Assembly: GCF_036634175.1 (NCBI RefSeq) | Contig: NZ_JAZIFX010000001.1 | Coordinates: 2,046,001-2,110,000 of the forward strand | Source of the DNA: Streptomyces sp. P9-A2 | GTDB taxonomy: Bacteria; Actinomycetota; Actinomycetes; Streptomycetales; Streptomycetaceae | Direction of reading: 5' to 3' | DNA: 64,000 nt | Made by a program: the position numbers and the translations under genes | The notes under the pieces: model-generated | What the model saw: the letters and a program-made list of their open reading frames with translations, nothing else | What the model was told of the DNA's origin: nothing | Databases searched by the model: none | Part shown: positions 1 through 13,229 of the stretch, piece by piece | Layout of the letters: each line of letters starts with the position of its first letter | Numbering within the stretch: the first letter of the stretch is position 1

Positions 1-621
1 GCCGCCGTGGACGCCTTCGGCGCCGACCGGTCGGTGCTGGTGCGGGCGGGGCTGATCCTCGGGCCGTACGAGAACGTCGGCCGGCTGCCCTGGTGGCTGA
101 ACCGGATGGCCCGCGGCGGCCCGGTCCTCGCCCCGGGGCCGCGTGACCTGCCCCTCCAGTACGTCGACGTCCGCGACCTGGCCGAGTGGATCCTCGGGGC
201 GGCCGAGCAGGGGATCGGCGGGCCGTACAACCTGACCGGCCCGCCGGGGCACGAGACGATGGGCACGCTGCTGGAGGCGTGCGCGGAGGTGACGGGGGGC
301 ACGGCCGAGCTGCGGTGGACCGCACCGGAGACGATCCTGCGGGCGGGCATCGAACCGTGGACGCAGCTGCCGGTCTGGGTGCCGCCGGGCAGCGAGGCGC
401 ACGACGCGATGCACGCCTCGGACGTCTCCCGGGCGCTCGCGACGGGGCTGCGCTGCCGTCCCGCCACCGAGACCGTGGCCGACACCTGGCGCTGGCTCCA
501 GGACCTCGACGGGGCCGCGCCCCAACGCCAGGACCGGACGGCCAAGGGGCTCGACCCGGAGACGGAGGCGAAGGTGCTCGCGGAGATCGGGGAGAAGGGC
601 GGAGGCGGGGAGAAGATGTAG
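1..621 (+). CDS. NAD-dependent epimerase/dehydratase-like protein, 3' part only
   Basis: The reading frame is open from the first base, and its first ATG/GTG-like codon (GTG at 7) lies inside what looks like a Rossmann-domain protein, so the gene starts outside the window. The visible 206 codons resemble the C-terminal half of extended short-chain dehydrogenases: RAGLILGPYEN near the start is typical of the region after the catalytic YxxxK, and QYVDVRDLAEW is the usual conserved segment of the substrate domain. The catalytic Tyr/Lys and the nucleotide-binding glycine motif are outside the window. The C-terminus is charged and Gly/Glu-rich. The substrate cannot be named from this part; a reductase or epimerase acting on a sugar nucleotide or a similar compound is the family-level guess. 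Confidence 0.75.
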   Translation, partial: AAVDAFGADRSVLVRAGLILGPYENVGRLPWWLNRMARGGPVLAPGPRDLPLQYVDVRDLAEWILGAAEQGIGGPYNLTGPPGHETMGTLLEACAEVTGGTAELRWTAPETILRAGIEPWTQLPVWVPPGSEAHDAMHASDVSRALATGLRCRPATETVADTWRWLQDLDGAAPQRQDRTAKGLDPETEAKVLAEIGEKGGGGEKM

Positions 622-780
622 GCAACACCACCCCGGTGTCGGGGAGTTCGGCCCGGGACCGGGTGCCGCCGCTCGGCCGGACTCTGACGTCATGACCACA
701 AGGCGCGGGACCACGGGCCGCATGAGCGGTGCCACAACGGCCACGGACCCCACGAGCGCGGAGGCCGGGAGGTTGGTGGC

Positions 781-840
781 CATGAGTTCGGAGGCCATGA
801 GTTCGGAGGCCATGGGTTCGGCGGCCATGGGTTCGGCGGC
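781..840. repeat. Four tandem 15-bp units
   Basis: Two copies of CATGAGTTCGGAGGC are followed by two copies of CATGGGTTCGGCGGC with no gap. Each unit is a multiple of three, so any frame stays open through it. No protein could be assigned to the repeat. Confidence 0.9.
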
Positions 841-909
841 CGGGAGCAGGGGCACCAAGAGGGGCGGCGGGCGTGAACGACACACCAAGGGCCTTCCGAA
901 ACGGCCCAG

Positions 910-1071
910 GGCCGGTCCGACGCGGCGATCGCCGGCAAGCTGGTGGTGACGGAGCGCGCCATCGCCAAGCACACCTCGAACATCTTCGCCGAACCGGGCC
1001 TGGAGGTCTCGGACGACGACAACCGGCGGGTGCCGGCGGTTCTCGCCCATCTCGGCCAGGGCAGGCGAAAG
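910..1071 (+). pseudogene. Remnant of a LuxR-type response regulator C-terminal HTH
   Basis: From 910 the frame reads GRSDAAIAGKLVVTERAIAK and continues with HTSNIF, SDDDNRRV and AVLAHL. This closely matches the DNA-binding and C-terminal end of NarL/LuxR-family response regulators of streptomycetes, where the helix GRSNxxIAxxLVVTExAVxKH is followed by NIFxKLGL and a VLAVLxYL tail. The receiver domain, the start of the HTH and the normal stop are absent, and the frame runs on into unrelated sequence. I read it as the surviving tail of a deleted gene. A small expressed HTH peptide is unlikely because no ribosome site is visible. Confidence 0.7.
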
Positions 1072-1250
1072 GGGACCCGGTCACGCACCCCACGTGGTCG
1101 ATCAACAACCCCCGGTACTCCAGGGGCTGTTGAAACCAGTGCGCCGGCAGGAACTTCTCATCGATTTCCGTTACGGATGAACACCCCCGGGGCGGCTCCC
1201 GTATTCAAGGGAGCCGCTCCGCTTCTGTCGGGCGATTCGATACCCGTAAG

Positions 1251-1310
1251 GGGGTGCTCCTCAGCGAAGTCAGAGGAGTTCAGTGACTCCACCCACCGCT
1301 GAGGCGGCGG
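1251..1310 (+). other. Possible structured RNA leader before the DUF1996 gene
   Basis: CCTCAGCG at 1259-1266 can pair with CGCTGAGG at 1297-1304, and inside it GGAGT (1275-1279) can pair with ACTCC (1286-1290), giving a nested hairpin about 110 bases before the start codon. No known riboswitch consensus was recognised. It could be a 5' UTR fold or chance pairing in GC-rich DNA. Confidence 0.3.
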
Positions 1311-1415
1311 GCTTCCAACCGAAGACTGCGGTCCAACTCGAACCGACCCCCTTTTGCGGGGCACAGCGCGAACTACCAGAGCACCGGGAAGGCCGAGAGC
1401 CCCCTTGCGAGGAGA

Positions 1416-2975
1416 ATGATGGGACGCAATACAAGAAAACGCCGTATGCCGTTGGCCGCCAAGGCCGTGGCCGGGACGGCGGTCCTGGCGCTCGGTGGGG
1501 GCGGGCTGGTCTGGGCGAACTTCTACGCTTCGGCCGGCGAGTCGAACCAGTCGCAGAATCAGACGAAGGCGAACGCGGCACAGCAGATCGCCACGATCGA
1601 CTGCCCGGACGTGGGCCAGCAGCTCCCCGACGTGCCGGACCCGGCCCGCGGTGAGGTCGACGGCGAACTGGCCTCGATGGACCAGCAGATCACCGACGCC
1701 TATCAGAGCCTGGTCACCACCCGCCGGGCTCAGGCCGGGGACTCGCGGTACGTCCAGAACACCATTCTGGGTCCGCTCAAGGACCGGCGTAAGGCGCTCA
1801 TCGACCGGATCAAGCTGCAGATCACCCGCGCGGGCGGTCAGGCTCCCGGGAACCTGGACGAACTCGCCTCCTGCTCCGGCCGCCCCGCCGACCAGCCGCT
1901 GCCGACCGACGGTCAGAACGGTGACGGCCAGGACGGCGGTGGCCAGGACAACGGTCAGGACCAGGGCGACGGTCAGAACGACGGCGGTCAGAACGACGGC
2001 GGCCAGGACCAGGGCGAGGGCCAGACCCCGAACGACAACGGCAACGGCGCCGCGGGCCCGTTCGCCGAGGACTTCGTCAACATCAACGACGTCCAGCCGA
2101 ACTCGCGGAACCTGCCGAACGGTCTGGCCGCCAACGGCAGGTCCGGCTCCAAGGGCAGCTTCACCACGAAGTGCGGTGTCAACGAGAACGAGCTGTACAA
2201 CAGCGACAACATCATCGTGGCCCCCGGTGTCGCGAACGGCGCGCACCACATGCACGACTACGTGGGCAACCAGAGCAACAGCTCGCTCTCCAGCGACGAC
2301 GACCTGGTCGCCGCCGAGACCAGCTGCCAGAACCAGGGCGACAAGTCCTCGTACTTCTGGCCGGTGCTGCGCGTGCAGGACGGCACCCAGGAGTTCGACG
2401 CGGCCGACCAGGGCGGTGGCGCCGAGGGCAACGTCGGCAAGATCCTGCAGGCTCAGGAGGCCCAGCTCCGGTGGGTCGGCAACAAGCGGAGCAAGGTCGT
2501 CGCGATCCCGAAGCTCATGCGCATCATCACCGGTGACGCCAAGGCGTTCACCAACGGTCTCGCGAACGCCAACACCTCGTACAGCTGCACCGGCTTCGAG
2601 GACCGCCAGTCCACGGACAAGTACGTGCTGTGCCCCGAGGGCAGCCAGCTCGTGCGCACGTCCAACTTCCAGAGCTGCTGGGACGGACAGAACACCGACA
2701 GCGCCAACCACCGCGCCCACGTGGCGTTCGTCCAGGCGGACGGCAGCTGCGCGAACGGTTTCAAGGCCATCCCGCAGCTCCAGGTCCGCCTGGTGTACGA
2801 CGTTCCCACCCCGACCATCGAGAACGGTCAGGTGAAGAACCCGTACGCCGTGGACAGCTTCCCGGAGCAGCTGCACAAGCCGATCACCGACCACAACGAC
2901 TTCATCAACGTCATGGACGAGAGCCTGATGAACAAGATGGTCAAGTGCATCAACACGGGCAAGAAGTGCACGTAG
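1416..2975 (+). CDS. Secreted DUF1996-domain protein with Gly/Gln/Asn/Asp-rich linker
   Basis: The protein begins with a basic stretch ([16 protein letters not shown]), then a hydrophobic segment and [11 protein letters not shown], which fits a Sec signal anchor or signal peptide. Residues of roughly 50-150 form a helical region, about 165-210 is a low-complexity linker of GQN/GQD/DGG units, and about 220-500 matches DUF1996, with [18 protein letters not shown] and [12 protein letters not shown] as recognisable parts. DUF1996 occurs in secreted actinobacterial and fungal proteins; its function is not established to my knowledge. GAGGAG at 1409-1414 is only one base from ATG 1416, so ATG 1419 with a four-base spacer may be the used start. 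A strong terminator follows at 3012-3050. Confidence 0.88.
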   Translation: MMGRNTRKRRMPLAAKAVAGTAVLALGGGGLVWANFYASAGESNQSQNQTKANAAQQIATIDCPDVGQQLPDVPDPARGEVDGELASMDQQITDAYQSLVTTRRAQAGDSRYVQNTILGPLKDRRKALIDRIKLQITRAGGQAPGNLDELASCSGRPADQPLPTDGQNGDGQDGGGQDNGQDQGDGQNDGGQNDGGQDQGEGQTPNDNGNGAAGPFAEDFVNINDVQPNSRNLPNGLAANGRSGSKGSFTTKCGVNENELYNSDNIIVAPGVANGAHHMHDYVGNQSNSSLSSDDDLVAAETSCQNQGDKSSYFWPVLRVQDGTQEFDAADQGGGAEGNVGKILQAQEAQLRWVGNKRSKVVAIPKLMRIITGDAKAFTNGLANANTSYSCTGFEDRQSTDKYVLCPEGSQLVRTSNFQSCWDGQNTDSANHRAHVAFVQADGSCANGFKAIPQLQVRLVYDVPTPTIENGQVKNPYAVDSFPEQLHKPITDHNDFINVMDESLMNKMVKCINTGKKCT

Positions 2976-3011
2976 TCCCCTCGGTCACCCACTGAGAAGG
3001 ACCGGTGAGGT

Positions 3012-3050
3012 GAAAGGGCCGGTGGCGGGAATCCCGCCACCGGCCCTTTC
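3012..3050 (+). terminator. Terminator after the DUF1996 gene
   Basis: A perfect 18-bp inverted repeat, starting GAAAGGGCCGGTGG and closing with a three-base AAT loop, lies 36 bp after the stop. The second arm ends in CCCTTTC. It sits between two convergent genes and may serve both. Confidence 0.85.
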
Positions 3051-3134
3051 CGTGTTCCCGGTGTTCCCGGCTGTCCGGTGTGCTCGTCCGGACTCCGGAC
3101 TCCGGACTCCCGGCTCCGGGCTCCCGGCTCGGCT

Positions 3135-3632
3135 TCAGCCCTCGTGCCCGGCGTGGCCGGAGTGCCCGCCCTCTTTCTTCTCCCCCGCCGGGCCGGACGG
3201 ATGCGCGCCGCCGCCGTGGTCCATGTTGCTGTGGTCGATGCCCTCCTCCACGTCGCCGCCGAGCCGGCCCCGCAGGTCCTCGAGCACGTTCTCCTCACCG
3301 ACGGCGACCCACTTGCGGCCGACGAGGTAGAAGCCGCCGTAGTCCTTGGCCGTCTCGATCCACTCGCGCTGGCCGCGGTCGGTGGCGAAGGTGGCGAGGA
3401 CGTACTTCTCCTTGCCCTTCTCGCAGATGGCCTGGCGGATCGTGTCGGCGTCGGTCTGCATGTTCGGCTCGCACTTCACCTCGGCCGCCAGGTGTTCCAG
3501 GCTGCCGGTGGCCATGACCGGCGCCTCGCTCTTCCCGTCGCCGTTCGTTTCCTCACCGCCGGACCCGCAGCCCGCCAGCGCCAGTACCGCCACCGCGCCG
3601 GTCAGCGCGAGCATCGGTCGGGTCAGCCTCAT
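3135..3632 (-). CDS. His-rich putative lipoprotein
   Basis: The 165-residue product starts MRLTRPMLALTGAVAVLALA followed by GCGSGG, a lipoprotein signal with a cysteine at about position 22, so the mature protein should be anchored outside the membrane. GGAGGAAC lies a few bases before the ATG at 3632, which is why this start was preferred over an upstream in-frame one at 3785. The central part carries three cysteines in a conserved-looking soluble domain. The last 35 residues are dominated by His, Gly and Lys (DHSNMDHGGG, GGHSGHAGHEG), suggesting binding of a metal such as nickel, copper or zinc; that is inference. No named family was recognised. The gene is divergent from the membrane protein gene at 3763. 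Confidence 0.8.
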   Translation of the reverse strand: MRLTRPMLALTGAVAVLALAGCGSGGEETNGDGKSEAPVMATGSLEHLAAEVKCEPNMQTDADTIRQAICEKGKEKYVLATFATDRGQREWIETAKDYGGFYLVGRKWVAVGEENVLEDLRGRLGGDVEEGIDHSNMDHGGGAHPSGPAGEKKEGGHSGHAGHEG

Positions 3633-3762
3633 GAGTTCCTCCGGTCCTTCCGGCGACATGCCGCACGGAGCCCCGGCGAGGGGCTCTCCGCCTTCGATAC
3701 GGTTCGGGGGCCCGGAAGTACTCAATCGGTGACCTACGGGCGCATCGCTCGTTCTGCCTACC

Positions 3763-5880
3763 GTGCAGTCACAGCATGCCGCCAAGCGCCCCGCGCCCCC
3801 TTCCCCCGACGGACCGCTCGTCGACGTCGGGCAGGCCGAGGCCGCCCTCGTCGAGCACTATCCGCGGCTCGTCCGGCTCGCGTACCTGATGCTGCCGTCG
3901 GAGCCGGGCGGCCGGGGCAGGCGGGTGCTGACCGCGCACGCCCTGGTCCAGCGCGCGCTGCCCCGCGGCCGCACCGCGGCGCCGGCGATCCCCGCCCAGC
4001 CCCGGCAGTCCGCCGGCGGCCGGGCCGCGCACTCCGCCCGCTCCGGGCGGCGGCCGGAGCGGCCCGCCCAGGCCGCCCGGCCCGCCTGGGCCGACGACCG
4101 TGCCGGTGACCCCGGGTACGCGCTGGTCAGGCTCCAGGTGGTGCGTACCGCGCTGCGGGCGGGCCCGTCGCGCAGGCGCGGGACACGGCGCAAGCGGACC
4201 GGGCTGCCGGCCCTGCCCCCGCTGCCGCCGCCGCTGCCCCAGGTATGGGGACTGCGTCTGTTCCCCCGGTCCGGAGGCGCCGACGAACTCGCCCTGGAGC
4301 AAAGACTGTCCGCCCTGTCCGGCCCGGCCCGCGCCGCCTGGGTGCTGCGCGGTCCGGAGCGGCTTTCGGACGACGACGTCCGCACGGTGCTCACCGACGC
4401 GGGTGTGGCCGACGCCGCGGGGGCGCTGCGCGAGGCCGACCGGGTGCCGGCCGAGGACCGGCTGCTCGGCTCTCCCGCGTTCGACCCTTGTTCGCTCCAG
4501 GCCCGGCCCACCGATCTGGTGCGGCGCCGCAGGCGCCTGAAGGCCGTACTGGCCGCCGGGGCCGCGCTCGTCGTCTGCGGTGCGCTGTTCGGGCTGCCGG
4601 ACGACGGCTGGGGCCCCGAAGGTGCCGCCGCGCCGCCGTACGCGCTGAACCGGGCCGCGCAGGCTGCCCTGGACCCGGGGAAGCTGACCCAGGTCTCCCC
4701 CAGCGTCTGGAAGACCTCCGCGCGTACCGACTTCTCCGTGTGGCCGGCCCGCGGCGACCTGGCCGGCGACGCGGGCCTGCTGCGCCGTGCCCTCGCCGTG
4801 TGGGCCCGGCCCGGTGAGCGGGTGCGGGTGTCGGCGACGCCGGGCACCCCGTCCGGCGGTCCGGCCGGGCCGCCCCAGCTGCTGTACGCCGGGGTGGTCG
4901 ACAACGCGCGCGTGGTGGTCCTCCACGACGGTCTGCGCATCGCCAGGTACGCCGAGCCCGTGGACGGCGCCGAGGGCGCAGAGGGTGCCGCCCTCGACTT
5001 CGCCCGGGTCGACGGCGCGGACCGGGCCGGGGCGAGCGCGCTGGTACTGGGCCGGTCCGACGGCAACATCCGCTATCTGACGGCGCCCTGGGTCCGTGCG
5101 GCGGGTGTGCGGGACCTGCGCGAGCCCGGCGTGGACGCGGCGGACCTCTCGCTCACCGGCGGTGTGACCTCGCCGCTGGCCGGCCCGGCCCCGAAGCCCG
5201 GCTCGTGCGCCTCGTGGAATGTGCTGGAGCTGACCGACGACGCCGGCACCCGGCTGATGACCGACCTCGGCGAGCTGGTTCCGGCCGTGCTGACCGCGGG
5301 GCGGCCGGGGGCGGCCCGTGAGACTGGCGGTGAGTCCGCCGATGGGCCCGCCCGTGAGTCCGCCGGTGCCGAGGTATCGCGCACATGGTCGCCGTTCGCC
5401 TGCTCGCTGGCGTCGATGCGCTCGGCGGGCGTACGGAGCGTGAACGCGTGGGCGTTCGCCGAGCAGCCGCTGCCGGACGCGAGCGACGCCGGCGTGGGGT
5501 CTCCCCGCCCGGGGGACGGGGGAGGTTCGGCGGCCTGGGTGTGCACCCGGGCCGAGACCTGGCGGGGCGGCGGTACCCGGGTACAGGCTCAGTTCCACAC
5601 GCCGGGCGGACCGTCCGGGGTGGTGGCGGCCCAGGCCGAGGACGTACCGCAGTGCGGGGAGCGGGAGCCGCGGGTGCTGGCCGGGGTGCTGTGGAAGTCC
5701 GGGGCGGGCACCTGGTACCTGCTGGCCGCCGGCAGCCGCGGCACCACGTCGGTCACCGCGACGGGCGGGGTCGAGGGCACCGCTCAGGGCAACCTGCTGA
5801 CCCTCGAGGCCGAACAGGGGGCCCAGGCCGACCTCGAGGGCACCCTGGAGAACGGGGAGCCGGTCACCGGGCTCCGCTGA
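3763..5880 (+). CDS. Single-pass membrane protein with sigma-factor-like cytoplasmic region
   Basis: This 705-residue protein starts at GTG 3763. Residues about 25-60 (EAALVEHYPRLVRLAYLMLP) resemble region 2 of ECF sigma factors, and about 175-225 (LEQRLSALSGPARAAWVLRG with LSDDDVRTVL) resembles region 4, but both are degenerate and separated by a basic, Pro-rich insert. A transmembrane helix follows at about 259-280 (AVLAAGAALVVCGALFGL). The remaining roughly 420 residues should lie outside the cell and contain several cysteines and repeated WTCTR/WKSGAG-like segments. The layout suggests a membrane-tethered protein derived from a sigma factor or a sensor. Only the sequence resemblance is visible; promoter recognition is not shown. 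Confidence 0.78.
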   Translation: MQSQHAAKRPAPPSPDGPLVDVGQAEAALVEHYPRLVRLAYLMLPSEPGGRGRRVLTAHALVQRALPRGRTAAPAIPAQPRQSAGGRAAHSARSGRRPERPAQAARPAWADDRAGDPGYALVRLQVVRTALRAGPSRRRGTRRKRTGLPALPPLPPPLPQVWGLRLFPRSGGADELALEQRLSALSGPARAAWVLRGPERLSDDDVRTVLTDAGVADAAGALREADRVPAEDRLLGSPAFDPCSLQARPTDLVRRRRRLKAVLAAGAALVVCGALFGLPDDGWGPEGAAAPPYALNRAAQAALDPGKLTQVSPSVWKTSARTDFSVWPARGDLAGDAGLLRRALAVWARPGERVRVSATPGTPSGGPAGPPQLLYAGVVDNARVVVLHDGLRIARYAEPVDGAEGAEGAALDFARVDGADRAGASALVLGRSDGNIRYLTAPWVRAAGVRDLREPGVDAADLSLTGGVTSPLAGPAPKPGSCASWNVLELTDDAGTRLMTDLGELVPAVLTAGRPGAARETGGESADGPARESAGAEVSRTWSPFACSLASMRSAGVRSVNAWAFAEQPLPDASDAGVGSPRPGDGGGSAAWVCTRAETWRGGGTRVQAQFHTPGGPSGVVAAQAEDVPQCGEREPRVLAGVLWKSGAGTWYLLAAGSRGTTSVTATGGVEGTAQGNLLTLEAEQGAQADLEGTLENGEPVTGLR

Positions 5881-5961
5881 CCCGGGGCGGGCCGGCCGGA
5901 GGAAGGGATGGTCGTTGCCGCCCGGTCCGGACCGTTCACGGCCGGATTCGATCGGTAGGCT

Positions 5962-6660
5962 GTGTATATGACTACCGGGGTACGCCGCAGAATGGGAGTC
6001 GAGGAGCGACGGCAGCAGTTGATCGGCGTAGCCCTCGAACTGTTCAGCCGTCGCTCGCCCGACGACGTCTCCATCGACGAGATCGCGTCGGCGGCCGGCA
6101 TCTCACGCCCGCTGGTCTACCACTACTTCCCGGGCAAACTCAGCCTCTACGAAGCCGCGTTGAAGCGTGCCGCGGACGATCTGGCGTCGCGGTTCGTGGA
6201 GCCGCGCGAGGGTCCGCTGGGGGCGCGGCTGGTGCGGGTGATGGGCCGGTACTTCGACTTCGTCGACGAGCACGGGCCCGGTTTCTCCGCCCTGATGCGC
6301 GGCGGTCCGGCGGTCGGCTCCTCGACCACCAACGCGCTGGTCGACTCCGTACGGCAGCGGGCGTACGAACAGATTCTGTCGCACATGGGCGCGATGGACC
6401 CGCCCGCGCGGCTGGAACTGGTGGTGCGGTCCTGGATCTCGCTCGCCGAGTCGACGGCGCTGATCTGGCTGGACGGCCGTCGCATACCGCGGGAGGAGCT
6501 GGAGGTCCAGCTGGTGCACGACTTCGCCGCCCTCTGTGCCGTCGCGGCGGCCCACGACGAGAAGTTGGGCGTGCTGCTGCGCGGCCTGCTCAAGGACGAG
6601 CCGGGCGACGGACCGTTCACCGACCTGGTGGGCAGGCTCATGGCGCTGGCGTCCCGGTGA
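5962..6660 (+). CDS. TetR-family transcriptional regulator
   Basis: The N-terminal 60 residues form a typical TetR helix-turn-helix: RRQQLIGVALELF, then DVSIDEIASAAGISRPLVYH and YFPGKLSLYEAAL. The C-terminal ligand domain spans about residues 65-232. The start may be GTG 5962 or ATG 5968; no Shine-Dalgarno sequence is seen and TAGGCTGTG lies directly in front, so a leaderless transcript is likely. The stop overlaps the start of the next gene by a GTGA arrangement, which implies translational coupling. The ligand is unknown. It probably controls this two-gene unit or its neighbours. Confidence 0.9.
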   Translation: MYMTTGVRRRMGVEERRQQLIGVALELFSRRSPDDVSIDEIASAAGISRPLVYHYFPGKLSLYEAALKRAADDLASRFVEPREGPLGARLVRVMGRYFDFVDEHGPGFSALMRGGPAVGSSTTNALVDSVRQRAYEQILSHMGAMDPPARLELVVRSWISLAESTALIWLDGRRIPREELEVQLVHDFAALCAVAAAHDEKLGVLLRGLLKDEPGDGPFTDLVGRLMALASR

Positions 6661-7118
6661 GCACCGTGACGACGTGGGGTCTGGTCGTCGAGACGACGAT
6701 GGGCGCCGGGGAGCGCAAGCACACGGAGGCCCAGGTGGTGGCGCACGTCACCGGATCCCGGGCGGAGGCGCTCGCGCAGCTGGAGCGACGGGCGCGCCAC
6801 CACGTACCCATGCACCCCATGAGCCCCAAGCGTCGTCGCCTCCTGCGGGCCGGCGACGGGTTCCTGCTCGTCGTCGACGGGGCGTGGCAGTCGTTCGTGA
6901 CCCGGTTCACCGTGGCGGAACTGCTGGAGGACTCCGCCGCGCCCCCTGTCCCGGAACCCGTGGTCGAGGCACCGGCCCCGCTGCCGGACGCCCCTGCCGC
7001 TCCGCCGGGTGAGCCGGCGGAGCAGCGGGGCGAGCCGGCCGTCGAGCCGACTGTCGAGCTGGACGAGGACGGAGTGCCGGTGCGGCCGGCCTGGCTGGGC
7101 CGCGCCGACCTGACCTGA
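6657..7118 (+). CDS. Conserved hypothetical protein coupled to TetR gene
   Basis: The GTG start at 6657 overlaps the TetR stop codon (GTGA), so this 153-residue protein is almost certainly co-translated with the regulator. Residues 1-90 look like a folded alpha/beta domain (TTWGLVVETTMGAGERKHTE, HVPMHPMSPKRRRLLRAGDG, LLVVDGAWQSF). Residues about 90-135 are a Pro/Ala/Glu-rich tail, and the end reads VRPAWLGRADLT. Similar small proteins beside TetR regulators are common in streptomycetes, but I know of no assigned function. No signal peptide or membrane helix is visible. Confidence 0.8.
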   Translation: MSTVTTWGLVVETTMGAGERKHTEAQVVAHVTGSRAEALAQLERRARHHVPMHPMSPKRRRLLRAGDGFLLVVDGAWQSFVTRFTVAELLEDSAAPPVPEPVVEAPAPLPDAPAAPPGEPAEQRGEPAVEPTVELDEDGVPVRPAWLGRADLT

Positions 7119-7152
7119 CCCGGCCTGAAACCGTCCGCCGTCCGGTGAGGAC

Positions 7153-7521
7153 CTACTCGCCCTCGAACTTCCGGTAGGACGCGTCGAGCTCGCGTACCTC
7201 GGCGGAGGCGTGCAGGGTCAGGTCGCCGACCGCGCGCACATGCTTCCGTACCAGTTCCAGAACGGCCTCGGTGAGCCGTGCCTTGGTCTCCTCGGTCCGC
7301 CCGGGGAGCAGGGCGATGTGGACGTGCACCAGGGCGTGGTCCTCTGTCCGCTCGTGGCCGATGAAGACGTCGCCGGTCGGGCGCAACCGGGTCTTGCACG
7401 CCGGGAGCCTCGCCGCCGCGATCTCCACCACGGTGCTGTGCAGGTCCCGGACGAAAGCGGGCCAGTCGCATTCGAAGAAAGACGTCACTTGTGCGGAGTG
7501 GTCGACGGTGATCTGCGGCAT
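7153..7521 (-). CDS. 5-carboxymethyl-2-hydroxymuconate isomerase-like protein
   Basis: The 122-residue protein begins MPQITVDHSAQ, and the N-terminal proline after Met is the catalytic base of the tautomerase superfamily. VHVHIALLPGRTEETKARLT and VRKHVRAVG match the CHMI (HpaF-like) family, which isomerises 5-carboxymethyl-2-hydroxymuconate in homoprotocatechuate degradation. No other homoprotocatechuate genes are nearby, so the actual substrate may differ. Its ribosome site GGAGGG lies inside the inverted repeat at 7522-7558, which also looks like the terminator of the upstream pullulanase gene, so translation may depend on folding of that hairpin. Confidence 0.85.
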   Translation of the reverse strand: MPQITVDHSAQVTSFFECDWPAFVRDLHSTVVEIAAARLPACKTRLRPTGDVFIGHERTEDHALVHVHIALLPGRTEETKARLTEAVLELVRKHVRAVGDLTLHASAEVRELDASYRKFEGE

Positions 7522-7558
7522 GGGTGGGCCCTCCGGTTCCTGGTCGGAGGGCCCACCC
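7522..7558 (-). terminator. Hairpin ending pulA and covering the next ribosome site
   Basis: GGGTGGGCCCTCCG and CGGAGGGCCCACCC are perfect 14-bp arms around a nine-base loop. On the minus strand it lies 29 bp after the pullulanase stop. Its downstream arm ends one base before the ATG of the CHMI-like gene, and the GGAGGG Shine-Dalgarno is inside that first-copied arm pair. Confidence 0.8.
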
Positions 7559-7586
7559 TAGCTTCCGCTGCTTCGCACCCGGCCTC

Positions 7587-13025
<5,439 letters not shown>

Positions 13026-13129
13026 AGGTGTGAACTCCTTGCGATTACGGCACATTTCGGGTCCGACCCCGCACCACGGCACAACCTGTTCCGGCCATGT
13101 CACCGGGGTGTCGCGCGACCGTATCGCCG

Positions 13130-13148
13130 TTGAAAGCTTTACAGCAAG
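13130..13148 (-). promoter_or_regulatory. Candidate MalR operator before pulA
   Basis: On the minus strand the sequence is CTTGCTGTAAAGCTTTCAA. It shares CTTGCTG(A/T)AA with the sites before the alpha-amylase gene (14658) and malE (22428). Streptomyces MalR/Reg1 is known to bind CTTGCAG-type repeats; assignment here is by resemblance. Confidence 0.6.
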
Positions 13149-13229
13149 GGTGTTGAAAGTAACGGTAAGGACTTGCATGCGGACGCCGGACGCGCCGCCC
13201 TCGTGAAGGGCGGCACGACCGGCGCGCGT

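Larger units (their letters stand above)
622..1415. other. 794-bp interval with no intact gene
   Basis: This stretch holds a four-copy 15-bp repeat (781-840), a decayed LuxR-type fragment (910-1071) and a potentially structured leader before the DUF1996 gene (about 1251-1310), each listed separately. Several frames are open here, but none has a convincing ribosome site, codon bias and family match together. Confidence 0.6.

Noticed and set aside
781-840. Possible CRISPR-like or iteron array
   Set aside because: The units are contiguous 15-mers without spacers, and no replication gene lies nearby.
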